A program made the position numbers and the translations under genes. The notes under the pieces were generated by a model that was not told the DNA's origin, made no database searches, and saw only the letters and a list, made by a program, of their open reading frames with translations. A stretch of DNA of 64,000 nt, taken from Rhabdornis inornatus. Taxonomy: Eukaryota; Chordata; Aves; Passeriformes; Rhabdornithidae. Shown in pieces: positions 38,167-49,253 of this stretch; the stretch's first letter is position 1, and every line of letters begins with the position of its first letter. The stretch is from contig VWZS01007632.1 in assembly GCA_013397075.1 (NCBI GenBank), positions 475,149 to 539,148 on the forward strand, written 5' to 3'.

Positions 38167-41100
38167 AGCAAAAGAGAGGAGAGGTATTTCCATTTTATCA
38201 GGAAGTGGTGCTCTTTAGTTCAGTTTTCATACAGGAGAGAGAGGTGTGTGTGTATTTATATGTGGACTGAAAATCGCTGTATGACAGAGTGCCTGGCAAA
38301 GACACAAACAGAAATGATTTCTTGGTAACGAGATCACTTGTGTCCCTGGTACATCATCTACCTCCCCAAACTGTCGGGAAGCAAAAATTACTGTATTGGA
38401 GATAACTGTATTTGTAGTTTCTTTCTGAGCGTGGGGAGGGAATGAAGTAATCTGTTCCATCAGCTTGTAAAACTGAGCTAATTAACAGACAATCAGCACT
38501 GATTGAGACAGCTGCATTCTTTACTGCGGGATTGTAAACACAGAGTCTTCACAGAATTGTTTTTACTGCCCTAAAGTGCAAGAAATTGAAATCGTATTTG
38601 ATAGCCAAAATTAAGGACTTTTTAGTGCCAGTGTATCATAGCGAGGTTGACAGTGCCACTGCAGCTAAATCTGTTGTTTTCATTCTAGGGTGATTTGTTA
38701 CAGTGAATAGTGAAGGAATTCTGTAAATTATCACCAAACATTTCTTTTGTGCTTAAAAAAGTCTTTTAGCTGTCCTGTCTACATTAGTTGTGATCATGGA
38801 GCAAGCAGATATTGGCTGTCCATGCCTTGGTGCCCCCTCAGAGGCATCTCCTGATTGGAAATGCCAGATTTGCAGTGTTTAAAAACTATTTTATAAATGC
38901 CTTTCTTAATGCATCACTTCTGGAAGGTCTTTAAATATTTCCTGATGTACAGTTTAGGGTATGCTATTAGAAATGTTGGTTTAAAAACAGTCAGTCCATG
39001 TTAGAAATACAGAGAATAGTCCTTGTGGCTCTGAACCAGCACCATTATTAGCATAGAGCATGTTAGTTTTTGTTAAATGCAGTTCTGGCTGCTGTCAGCT
39101 CCAATCCAGCCTCCTTGTGACTGTACATCAGCTAATTTTACTTCATGAGTCAATTCTGCTATTTTCCTTTTCATGTCACAGAAAATGAGCTTAACTAAGT
39201 ACTGCAATATGTTGTTGGGAAACACCTAGAAAAGGCATTCTGCATTCCACCGCCTCTGCCTCTTGATTTCAGTTCAGTGTGAAGTGGGGTTGGTATCTAT
39301 TCGTGCTGGACTGTAATCATTCAGATTAAACATAAAAACATGTAAAAAATCTCTGAAATGCTTCAGAATCTGGTCTTCTCTTTAATTGTCCAAAATATGT
39401 CACTTTTGCTATTGGCATTAAATGCCAGATATACATTTTTCATTGTGTGCTGTCATGCCAAACTGAGTCAGTGTTTGGGATTTAGATCAGAAAGGATACT
39501 AAGATGCCTAAATGGGACTTCTTAGTAGTAGGAAAAGCCTAAATAAAGAAATTGTTGCTTTCTTGTTTCCTATTTATATCTATAATTTTTTAGAAAACAT
39601 CCACCAATTGCATTCACAGGCAACTTCTCATAAAAAGCTGTATTTTTCCCATCATGGGAAACTGCCTAAACCTTACAGCAATGCCCAGAAAGTCAACAAA
39701 CTCAGACCAAGGGAGGAAACATGTTAGTCAGGAGTCAAGGACCGTTCCCTGGAAACCCTCTGCCAAATACTCTTCCTGCTTAAATTGTTTATCAAACAGC
39801 AATTTCATTTGCCAGTAATTTTCTTCTGATCTTGTTTTTGTTACTACTGGTTTCTTAACACAAGTTCCCCATCCAGCTTCCTCTGTGTCCCTGTCCCGTG
39901 CCTGCTGCTCCGTGGGACTGCTGAGCACAGGGAGCAAAGATCTCCAGTGAAAGAAAAAATCAGAATTTAAATGTATCCTTGGATCAGCAGTAAAAGGGGA
40001 GGTGAAATTTGGGCTGCTAGAAGGGAGCCACTGGACAGCATTTCCATTATAAATTTTATAGGTTTTCCCTAGTGCACATGCCTGTGGTTTAGGATTTTAA
40101 ACTTATAACAACAAAAAATTCCAAGTTATGCCTAGCCCCATCTTTCCAAACCATATTTGTCATGGTAGGATAGTTTATTCATCCATTATCCCATTTCTGC
40201 AATGCCCAAAAAACATGAGAAGGGAGCAAAACACAAGGTGATTAGTTCAAGTCCATGGTAATTTTTTCCCATCCCTGAAGGAATTACTTTGTTGAAATGT
40301 GGTTTTAAAAGTATTTTTAGGTTGCTTTTTTAGTGTATATTTATACTTTTGTTGGTAAATATTTTATATCCCAATGTTAGGAAACAGCTGAAGTAGCTTT
40401 GAGATGGGAAATTGGATTTGTAAGACTGAAGGATTATTGAGTGGTGACTAGGATGGACTCAGTCTGTCATGGTTAACCTTGTTTTAAAAAATTAAAATTA
40501 ATAACACGTTTAATCAAATTTAAATTGTGAATTTTTGTTCTAGAACACAGCATAGTTAGGAGTTGGGAGAAGTTGGCTAAGAGCTGAGCAAGAAGTTCAT
40601 TTTCATTTAGAATAAAAATAAAAAAGCTTGAGTTGGTTTTTTTTTTTCCCAAACAGCAAGTTCCTAGAACTCACACTGAAGCACACCTTTGTGTGTATAT
40701 ATATTATTGATTTATTGGTGGCAACCTGTATAGCAAGTTATAAATCCTGGTCTGTGTTACAGGACGTGTCTTGCTTAAAGCCTGGTCATGCTTCATTTAC
40801 CAGCACAGCTTAACTGGAAATGGGAGTAACTCAATACTTTAAATGATGTAACAGAGCTTAGTTAAAGAGTTGAGCTTTCTGATATTTAAACCACTCTTTA
40901 AAGACTATGTTTTACTTTGATCTGTGGTCGAAAGAATTATTTAATGTAGCTCATGAATCTGATCTTTCTTGGAAGTAAGACATTTGCTGAAGGTGTGTTA
41001 TTACAGAATGGCAGCGTAATCCCCTTCCACCTGAGCACAGGCTGCTGCATTTGGGGTCAGACACATGGCAAGAGTGGTGCAGTCAGTCATTTGTACTTAT

Positions 41101-41210
41101 TCATCAGTTAATTGCCTTTTATTTTATATGTTTTTCCAATTTAAGGGCCAAAACTCTTTTTAAAATCGTCTGCCAAAAATTTCACTTGTGGATCGTGGGT
41201 CCTGTCTGGT
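38167..41210. other. Intron 1, block before the minisatellite, nothing recognised
   Basis: AT-rich intronic sequence of about 3 kb without recognisable repeats, exons or RNA genes on either strand. Confidence 0.6.
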
Positions 41211-41435
41211 TTGCTGGGATCAGAATCACAGTGAAGGTGTTTTTTGGGGTATGGATGTTGTGCATCTTCTGGTTCCTGATTTGCTGGGATCAGAATCACA
41301 GTGAAGGTGTTTTTTGGGGTATGGATGTTGTGCATCTTCTGGTTCCTGATTTGCTGGGATCAGAATCACAGTGAAGGTGTTTTTTGGGGTATGGATGCTG
41401 TGCATCTCCTGGTTCCCGGTTTGCTGGGATCAGAA
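41211..41435. repeat. 70-bp minisatellite, three copies plus a 15-bp stub
   Basis: Units begin TTGCTGGGATCAGAATCACA at 41211, 41281 and 41351, each exactly 70 bases; a fourth start at 41421 matches for 15 bases and then diverges. Copies 1 and 2 are identical. Copy 3 differs at four positions, all with G or C in copy 3 and A or T in the others. Because 70 is not a multiple of three, successive copies are read in different frames, and the 107-codon plus-strand open frame over the array is an artefact. Identity of copies 1 and 2 implies a recent duplication, so copy number is likely polymorphic. Confidence 0.97.
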
Positions 41436-41500
41436 ATGTGGTTGAGTTGTTGGTTTTCCCTCCATGTCCTTCTCCATTCCCTGTCACCCATGTGTATGGA

Positions 41501-41528
41501 GGGCTGAGGAGGGGACATGGGACAGGGG
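41501..41528 (+). other. G-quadruplex motif
   Basis: GGG-CTGAGGA-GGGG-ACAT-GGG-ACA-GGGG fits the canonical quadruplex rule with loops of 7, 4 and 3. It lies only ~65 bases downstream of the 70-bp minisatellite. Confidence 0.65.
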
Positions 41529-43929
41529 ACACTCCTCCTGCCCCTATGGCTGTGACAGAAGTGCAGGGGATGGGAAGGGCAGCCTGGCCCTGATGGGACC
41601 CAGCCACAATCTCCAGACCATGGAGAACATTTTATGTTCTCTGTGGCCACTTCACCCACGGAGTAATTGGCTGCTGTGATGTGGTCAGAGCTATGGTCAG
41701 TGTGGCCACTGGCTTTGTGCTTTGGTCAGCCTTTGATCAACCAGCAAGATAGGAGGTCCAGCAGATGGACTTTACCCTGGGTCTTGCCTGGGCAAGGGCT
41801 GTGCAAGCAGCACTGAGCTTCCTTTGGTTTCCCATCATTTATTTCATTTGGCAGAAGAAGATGCAGTTTGAATCCTCACCACCCTGTAGCTGCCCTGAAA
41901 GTCACAAATACTGAGCTGAGGCATTTTTTTGTTTCTTCCACAGTGATTAACCAGCATGTACATGATGAACTTGATTTTATGTGTTCACAGGGTTGTATTG
42001 TGATTTTACACCATGGCCAGTGGATGGTGGGTGAGCAGATTGCTCCAAGCTGGAGCAGCCCTCACCACTTCCCACTGTCCCCTTGCTATATCCATCCGAA
42101 ATCCTCCTTTCTGGGAAGCCTCACTGCAGCAACACTTAAATTAACTCATTACTTTTTGGCTTTTTCTGTTGTGGGTATTGAAGGAACCGGTCTGAACTTT
42201 TGCTTTTAAGTGGAAGAGTGTGAAAATGATGGTGTGGGAAGTGGGTGAAGCTGTAGGCAGCTCTGCAGCCAGCTGGCTGGGGATGTGCTGTGCTTGCAAA
42301 ACCAAGGGAGCCCTCTCCCCAGCAAACACTCACTTTTTAGGAAATTTATGTCCTTCCAAAGTGTGATGAACTGCAATGCAAAATCAAGCAGAGTGTTAAG
42401 TAACTGGTGGGGTGGGTTTGCTGACAGATTCTCTGAGCCCAGGCTGTGGGTCTTTGGGTGAGGTAATGGAAGCTGGTGGTTTCACACTGGTGAATGCTGG
42501 TGGAGCTTCTGTGGGAGAGCAGCTTGGGACGAGGCTGGGAAGGAGCAGGCTGGGGTATCTAAACCTGCTTGCTGGCTCGGGCAGAATCCACCCTCCAGCT
42601 GCCTTTTAGCTCCCCAATGCTCGAGGTGAGTGGTGCTGCTGTAGGGCTGAGGTGAGGCTGGACCTGGAGGGAACAAAGGGATTTGTGACCATCTGGGGTA
42701 GAAACTGAGGAGGAGGAGAGAAGCTTTGGGGTGAAGATTGAGGGTGCTGTGAATGAAGCCTGAGCTTCATTATTCCTTATTTCTGGAGAGAGGTCAGAGC
42801 ACATCACCCATGTGGTGCTGCTGTGAGCAGGGCTGGAGACCCTCAGGCCTGGCACTTGTCACTCTGCACCTGGGCTTGAGGGCATGGAAATAGGGAGTAA
42901 ATAATGCTGGAAGAAGAAAAACTACCTTTTGAAATAAATAGCCAATGTTTCATTATTTTCTTTAGTGAGAGAAAAGGCTTGTTCAGTACAGACCTTTGGC
43001 ATTGGATAGTCTCCAGTTCTTTGCATTTTCTAAAAAGTTTTGAATTCAAGGTATAGAAGAAAAGACGGGAATAATCATCTTGGCTCTGGCACTGCCAAGC
43101 TTTTCTCCCCTTAGTCCTTTTGTTGCTGGCATCAGTATTTGTGTGGCTTCTTTCTGCTGATTGCAGCTCCTTTTGAAAAGCCAGTGCTGCCTTTCCCCTC
43201 TTGCAAAAGATAGTTTGATGGGAATTACCTACATTTGTGCCACTGGCTGTTGTTGTGAGCAAACAAAGCCACAACACCCTTTCTTTTTACATTTTCCCTT
43301 TTTTTTTTTAGTAGCCTGCTAATTAAGGTAATTTTATTGATAGTTCCATTGGCATCTCTGTTCTTGCTCTCTTTGTTCTATGCAGTGGCCACCACACACG
43401 TTGACTCCCTGTCCCAAAAGCATTGCATAGGGCCCTAAATTTGTTCCAGTTAAAGCTTGTTTAAAAACTTACTTGGAATCAAATTACTACAGTATGAAGA
43501 AATAAAATGTGTTTATTGAAATTTTCTAACTAATTCTGTGTGTTAAAGGTGCTTGCATCAGTTTGCCAAGTGGCAAAATGCTTCCTAAGAAATGTGTTTT
43601 AATGCTTGTGGGTTTTTACTATTTTTTTTCCTTCCTCTGGAGTGTAAATTACAGGTGTTCTGGTCTTTGTTATTTGTTCAGCAGTCACCGTTGAGTTGTA
43701 AGATGGGATCTTGAGATGCTATGCTCTTGTTGAACTGTTTGGTCTTTCCTTTTGCTTGTTTTAGAAGGGGGCTTTACAGCAAGGCTGACACAAAGTCTGC
43801 ACACAGAATCCTTAAAATGTGTTGCCTTTCTTAGCACTTTCAGCTTAGAACTGGGGCTGGCCTTTTACAGTCAAAACAGATATTAATAAAAATTCTCAGT
43901 GTCAGCTCTGTGGTTTCTCCCCCAGTCAT

Positions 43930-43965
43930 AATCTAGAGCTTTATCAGGTGAAAAAGCTCTAGATT
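43930..43965. repeat. Perfect 13-bp inverted repeat with 10-nt loop
   Basis: The left arm AATCTAGAGCTTT (43930-43942) and right arm AAAGCTCTAGATT (43953-43965) are exact reverse complements separated by the ten bases ATCAGGTGAA. The structure can fold as a cruciform in DNA or a hairpin in the CUX1 pre-mRNA. The stem is shorter than a microRNA precursor and there is no T-run to suggest a Pol III terminator. It may be a binding site for a dimeric factor, the remnant of a terminal-inverted-repeat element, or a spontaneous palindrome. Confidence 0.9.
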
Positions 43966-44490
43966 TGTTTTTCCAGAGGAGCACACCAAGCTTGCAAAGC
44001 AGTTTATAATTTCTGAAATATTTCTGAAATACTTACAGAATTGGTACATTGGCTTCTGGGCAGGTGCCAACGATGGGATTTTGAGACTGAAGGGTGGATT
44101 GCCTCATGGAGCAGTCAGGGAAATGTGAAATTACCCCAAGAAAAGTAGGCTGTGCATGTGCAGAGTTGTTCCAGACACTTCCACTCTGGTGTCATCCTGG
44201 CACAGGGAAATTTTCCTTTAATAGGAAATTAAAAATTGCAAAAAGCTACATTGAGAGCTTTGATAGATTGCATTTGTCAGAAACTTCTGAAAATTCTTTT
44301 CAGTAGCAGATTATTAGTAGACTGGGGAACTGATTGAACTGGTGATAAAGGGAAATACCTTAAGCACACAGAAAACAGGATTTTGGGGGAAGTGGTTAAT
44401 GCTACATTTACTGGTAGAAAATTCCTAATCTACATTAAGTTGTGGTTTGTGTTGGTCCTTGTAACAAGTAAAATGAGGTTTATGGTGAAG

Positions 44491-44716
44491 CACAGAATCA
44501 TTAAAAAAAGACCTCTGAGATCATCAGATCCAACCTGTGTCTGATCTCTACCTTGACAACTAAACCAGAGCACTGAGTGCCATGTCCAGTAGTTTCTTGA
44601 GCCTTTCCAGGGATGGGGACTCCACCTTCCTGGGCAGCCCATTCCAGTGCTTGACCATCTTTTCTATGAAAAAATTCTTCCTGATGTCCTGTTAATCTCT
44701 GCAGCCATGCTTGAGG
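44491..44716 (-). mobile_element. CR1 LINE fragment, minus strand
   Basis: About 225 bases matching the inverted 3' region of avian CR1 elements: AGAATCATT near the tail end, ACCTCTGAGATCATCAGATC, TTTCCAGGGATGGGGACTCC, CTGGGCAGCCCATTCCAGTG and AAAAATTCTTCCTGATGTCC in the expected order. It is 5'-truncated, as most CR1 copies are, and carries many substitutions, so it is old and inactive. The minus-strand open frame at 44430-44642 falls largely within it and is partly derived from it. Confidence 0.92.
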
Positions 44717-47700
44717 CTTTCAGAGGCACAGCTTCAACTCTGCATCCATGTCTGGAAGCCTACCAGGAAATAATCAGTTTGTCTTAAAGTTCTGATATGT
44801 GTTTCTTGTTCCACTGTAGGAGCTTTGTGGTAAATGCAGCAAGGATTAAACATTTAAATATGGGAGAATTACAGAAGTTTGGGATACAGTTATGTCACAG
44901 TACTTACAGATGGTTATTACAGATTTTTGTAACTTCTTCCATGTGGGCCATGGGAATACTGGTTCAGAGCAGAGACTGAGGACTAGTTATGGTTGTTGGA
45001 GCAGCTTTTGGGGGAATTGGGATGCTGAAGTGTGGTGGTTTCTTTGGTTGTGAAATGCCCAAGGCAGGGCAGTGGCCAGTAACTGTTAGAAGTGGGTGAG
45101 GGAACAGAAACTTCATAAATAACCAAGAAAGTTCAATTTATTTCTGAGATTGATTTCCTAAGTGAGTAATTTTTAGGACTCAGCTTTGAGAGCAGCCACC
45201 CAGCAGCTCCCAGGTATCAGGCATGGAAGGGCTGATTTGAATCCTCTAATTATGGAAAGGCAAGGCGTTGTGCTGAGCTGGTCAGTGGTGCAGACCTGCT
45301 GCTGGGTGATTATCAAAGAATGCATCTGGTAGGCAAAGACATGTCAGCCATAAAGGAAAACAACCTTGAAACTCTCCTGCAGTGAGCCTGCAGTTTCGTA
45401 ATTACTTGAGGTCAACCTAATTGCAGGCTGTACCAAGCAGGGGGATTCCACAGCCCCCTCAGTCCAGCTGTGTTTTCCCACCTCCCTGAAATGAAATGGT
45501 GCTGAAACTCCTCCTGGCCCTGAGCAAGGAGCTGATTCCATGCAGCAGAAGTGAGGAAGGGAAGGATGGGATGGATGTTTCCAGCAGGCTCCCTCTGCTC
45601 TGGTGTGTCCCCTGCAGCCGTGTCACCGTGGGGGGACAGAGGCAGGATGGACAGGGAGTCTAACACAGTCTGGAAGTGCCTGAGTTAAGAGAGCATCAGT
45701 CCACTCCAAGGTGATTGTTGTTACACTGGATAGTGGATCGACCCTCCTGGTTTTAGATTTTTCATTTCTATACAGCCTGAAAGCAAGCTTTTAATGTTTG
45801 TTTTCTGGGGACTGCTTCTAATGACTCCCACACTTAGGAGCATAAGACTTTCTTGTCTCCTCTCCTCCCACTACCTCCTTCCCACCTCCAGTAAATTTGT
45901 TGAAATGGGTCAAAGCAGAAACCCTGGAGAGAGTTCTTTAGTTATCTCTGAACTGTGCCTGCCCTAAATCGATGGGACTTTGGGCCAGGGGGAGGGATAA
46001 TGGTCTTCCTTCTTCTCTCAAAGATGTGCTCCAAGCAGTGACTCCCTTGCTGCAGGTGGCTATTTTGGGCCAGAAAGTTCATTAGCCAGTGTTGTATCAG
46101 TGGAACTGAAGCTTCCAGGCTTTGAATCCTTTCCACAGCCAGGTCACTGCTGCAACACCTTTGAGCCCTGGTTTTGTTTGCTTTTCATTGGAACCCTTTT
46201 GATTTCAAAGGTGTGAAGGATGATACTGAGACATGGGCTCCTATTTTTGACTCTCCAACACACTTCTGTGCAGAATTACGTCTCCTTTTACTTGTTATCT
46301 ACTCAGAGAGTGATTGCAGGTGTTTACATCTGAGTGTTACACATTACTCAGGTTGGAAATACTGAAGTTACTGCTTTTTGCTCTTTAAAATGAGCTTGCT
46401 TGCAGAAATAATGCATTGGCCACATTAATTTTTTTTTCAATATTGGGCTATCTCATGAGATCAAATCACAAAAGTATGAAAAATCTGCCATTAGTCCTTG
46501 TGGGTTGTAATCTTGTATCTATTATTAGGTTTAAATAAATGAAACTTGCATTGTACACTGTTCAGATCAAGTAAGGAAGAAAAGATTAGTGATTTTCCAA
46601 ACAGTTTTGATTTGGGTCTTATTAACTATGACATGGCTTGAAGATTTAATACCTTATTTTGTATCAGACTGCTGCTCCTCAGCTGGAATTGCATCTTACA
46701 CTCTCAGTAGCTCATCAGTGCAAGATCTGGAGCTCGTGGGCTCCAGCCCCCGGAGTCAGACAGCTCAGTGCAATGGTGTGCTGGCAGTTCTCCCTGGCAA
46801 CGTCTGTGCCTGATATATCACTGAAGGAAACGTTTTGTGGGGAGGAATTATCAGACCTGTCCCAGAAGGAATTCAGAAAGTAATGGGAAAGTGCCTGGTG
46901 TAAGCCTGCTGTGGCACCAGTATCAATCAGGCAGTGAGGGTGGTGAGAAAGTCCTTTGTCATTTGCTACCTGACTCTTCATTGTAGCACAAAATATGAAA
47001 TGCATTTCTTAATCAGTTCTTTTTCCTTCTTGTCTCTAAACTTGGAAGCACAGCTCTTTAAAAGTCTTGCTTTTGCATTGGTCAGGTTCCTTGCTAGCAC
47101 TCGATATCAGAAACCAAAGCACGCTTGGTTCTTTGCTCCACTGAAATTCCCTCTTACTTCATGATTTGTGTTCCCTTTGCTTGGCTCTAAATGTGTGCTT
47201 CCTTTTTAAATATAGTTTTCCAAGTTTCTGGCCGTACCAGATTGTTTATATTTTTTAAAAGCCTTCTGCTTAGCCGTTATATTGCTCTTTATAGTTCTGC
47301 TTAACCACATTGGTTTCTGTTGCTCTTTTTTCTTGCATAAACTTAGCTGGGATGAATTTCAAATGTGGTTTATCCAACTGTTAAGTATTTCCCACTTTTC
47401 TGCAATAGATTTCACATATGTTACAGAATTCCAAACCAAGATCTGGTGGACATATTGTCCTGTTTCTTTACTTAAAGTCAGATATAGACGGATTTTTAAG
47501 TATTTCAATGACAATATTGAGGTCACTGGTCCAGCACAATGCTTGGCTTCAAATCCATTTGTCATATTGAGCTGGTTCTCAAGGATTAGGATAACTATGG
47601 TCCATGTATTTATTTTAAAATCTTAATTTTATGCTAATAAACCTAAAGGTGAAAAAAATATTGGTCCTCTTGAGTTAGGAACTCAAAAGGTTTTTTATTT

Positions 47701-47743
47701 TCCATCCAGAGCAAACTGTGGAGTTACGTAAGTCACATGTCTG

Positions 47744-47775
47744 TCCATCCATCCATCCATCCATCCATCCATCCA
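47744..47775. repeat. TCCA tetranucleotide microsatellite (8 units)
   Basis: Eight perfect TCCA units, 32 bases. The motif is the reverse complement of the GGAT array at 19.9 kb, so the same intron carries this tetranucleotide in both orientations. Confidence 0.95.
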
Positions 47776-49099
47776 GGATTTACCCATTCAAAAATGTATC
47801 TAAAATTAGGAATTAGGCTTTTTTTCAGAGTATTTAGACAGTAGTATTTGTATCTAGTAACAAGTCAGTGACTTGACCACCTGTTTGGGGTCTGGCATTA
47901 GACCTGACAGGAGGTCCCAGCCTTGTGCTTTTGGTCCCTTACAGGTGGTTGAGTTCTGAACAAATTCCAGAAGCATGGCAAATTTCTGGTGGGGAGTATT
48001 GGGAGTTTTGCAGGCAGGTTGGAGGCACCTTGGCAGAGGGATGAAATGAAGGTAGTCTTGCTCCAGCATGTTGTTCTCACTTTTCATGAACTTTTCTCAT
48101 AGCCAGGTTTTTCTCTCTTTGAGTTAATAAGAAGATAAAACAGTGCCAAATTTATTTTCTGAATTCTTGATTCTCCCAGTGACTTGGGGAACGATGTCTG
48201 TAGCTGAATGGAGGGGTTTGCCTTTATTTTTTTATATTATGTGGAAATACTGCAGCAGAGGCACAAACTGACACAGAAGATTGAGTATTGTTGGTTTATG
48301 CACTGATAACTGACGTGTTCCATCTATTATGGTGACATTTGGAGGCACAGCACTGAGTGGAGGAATTGGGATGGGGATAACACACTTGGAAGAAGCTGGA
48401 AAGCAGTGGGACCTGTGCTCCAGCTCAGTAGAAACTGTTGGAAGATACTCTAGCATTCATCAGGTGCTTAAAAAATATATATGTTTTGGAGAGGAAACGG
48501 AGATACCTGCTAATAACCTTGGAGGAATAGATTACAATAATAGGAAAAGATAATTTTGTATTCAAATAAGGCAAGACTTACATGGAAAAGAGCACTGCAA
48601 TGGCAGTATGGAATTATATACAGCATGTCAGAGGAGATAAGAGTGAATGAAGTGTAACCAGTCCAGATTCAAGTATAAAGTTAACCAATATTTGAATTTA
48701 TACATTTTTATAATAGGATAACTCAAAACAGGGAAAACCAGTATCTTTAAAAAGCAGGCAGGTGAAAATAAACCTGGTTTGAATATGTCCAAGATCTGTA
48801 ATCTTCACTGGACTTGGGAGTTTCTTAGGGGGTGTGTGTTGTGTACCATTGCTCCTGCCCTGTGTAATGCTGGGGTGGAGCCATGAATAGTTTTGAGGAA
48901 AATGGTGATGTTTTGGTTGCAAGATGGAATCCAAAAGGTTGTAAAGCTTCTGCTGTTGTTCTGGAGGTCAGATCTCTGGAAGCCTGGTGCTTGTTCTGTG
49001 CTGCTCCCTAGCCCTTCCATCTCCATATTCCCAATAACATGATGTATGTATGAGGGGGTTTTGGGGTTTTTTTATTTCTGTGACAAACAGAGCTCTGAC

Positions 49100-49142
49100 T
49101 GTATTTTTTTTTCTTTTTGTTTATATTTCTTTTTCTTAACAG
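49100..49142 (+). promoter_or_regulatory. CUX1: Splice acceptor of CUX1 exon 2
   Basis: A long T-rich tract (about 49102-49136, nearly all T with some C and G) runs into CTTAACAG, with AG at 49141-49142 directly before the exon. CTTAAC may also lie in branch-point-like sequence, although it is too close to the AG to be the branch itself. A second possible AG at 49143-49144 would shift the frame and break homology, so 49142 is preferred. Confidence 0.9.
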
Positions 49143-49253
49143 AGAGAGCTCGATACCACAGCAACAATATTGGCGAACCGGCAAGATGAAAGTGAGCAGT
49201 CCAGGAAAAAACTTATTGAGCAAAGTCGTGAGTTCAAGAAAAACACTCCAGAG
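49143..49253 (+). CDS. CUX1: CUX1 coding exon 2 (N-terminal coiled-coil region)
   Basis: This is the one firm coding exon. It is 111 bases, phase 0 at both ends, encoding 37 residues that start RELDTTATILANRQDESEQS and end REFKKNTPE. It agrees with mammalian CUX1/CASP residues after the first exon at nearly every position (conservative differences such as Ala/Thr, Val/Ile and Arg/Lys), while the paralogue CUX2 has KELNSVASEL and REFKKNVPE there. The exon is shared by the nuclear CUX1 transcription factor (cut repeats and homeodomain encoded far downstream) and by the Golgi membrane protein CASP made by alternative splicing. The charged, Gln/Glu/Lys-rich helix belongs to the N-terminal coiled-coil and autoinhibitory region. 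The donor is GAG|GTAAGAG at 49254. The preceding exon is alternative, and exon 3 lies beyond the window or was not recognised. No frame disruption is seen. Confidence 0.97.

Larger units (their letters stand above)
41436..49099. other. Intron 1, distal block, no further exon seen
   Basis: AT-leaning intron holding a plus-strand G-quadruplex motif, a perfect hairpin, a CR1 remnant and an ATCC microsatellite, listed separately. No coding exon or RNA gene was recognised before the exon 2 acceptor. Confidence 0.6.
577..49142 (+). other. CUX1: CUX1 intron 1 (boundaries inferred)
   Basis: This is everything between the candidate first-exon donor at 577 and the exon 2 acceptor at 49141-49142, about 48.6 kb. 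A very long first intron is characteristic of vertebrate CUX1. No additional coding exon with recognisable homology was found on either strand. Open frames here show no recognisable domain and most trace to tandem repeats or chance. The intron carries microsatellites, a minisatellite, two CR1 remnants and several candidate regulatory patches described separately. If the true first exon lies upstream of the window, the intron simply extends leftwards. Confidence 0.75.

Noticed and set aside
41051..41374. 107-codon open frame with repeated WDQNHSEGVFWGMD
   Set aside because: It is a direct product of the 70-bp minisatellite; successive copies are in different frames and similar frames exist on the minus strand.
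41860..41900. Possible tRNA B-box (TTTGAATCCTC)
   Set aside because: No matching A-box or cloverleaf arms at the required spacing.
49143..49253. Assignment of the exon to CUX2 instead of CUX1
   Set aside because: CUX2 has KELNSVASEL and REFKKNVPE at this place; the window reads RELDTTATIL and REFKKNTPE, as in CUX1.
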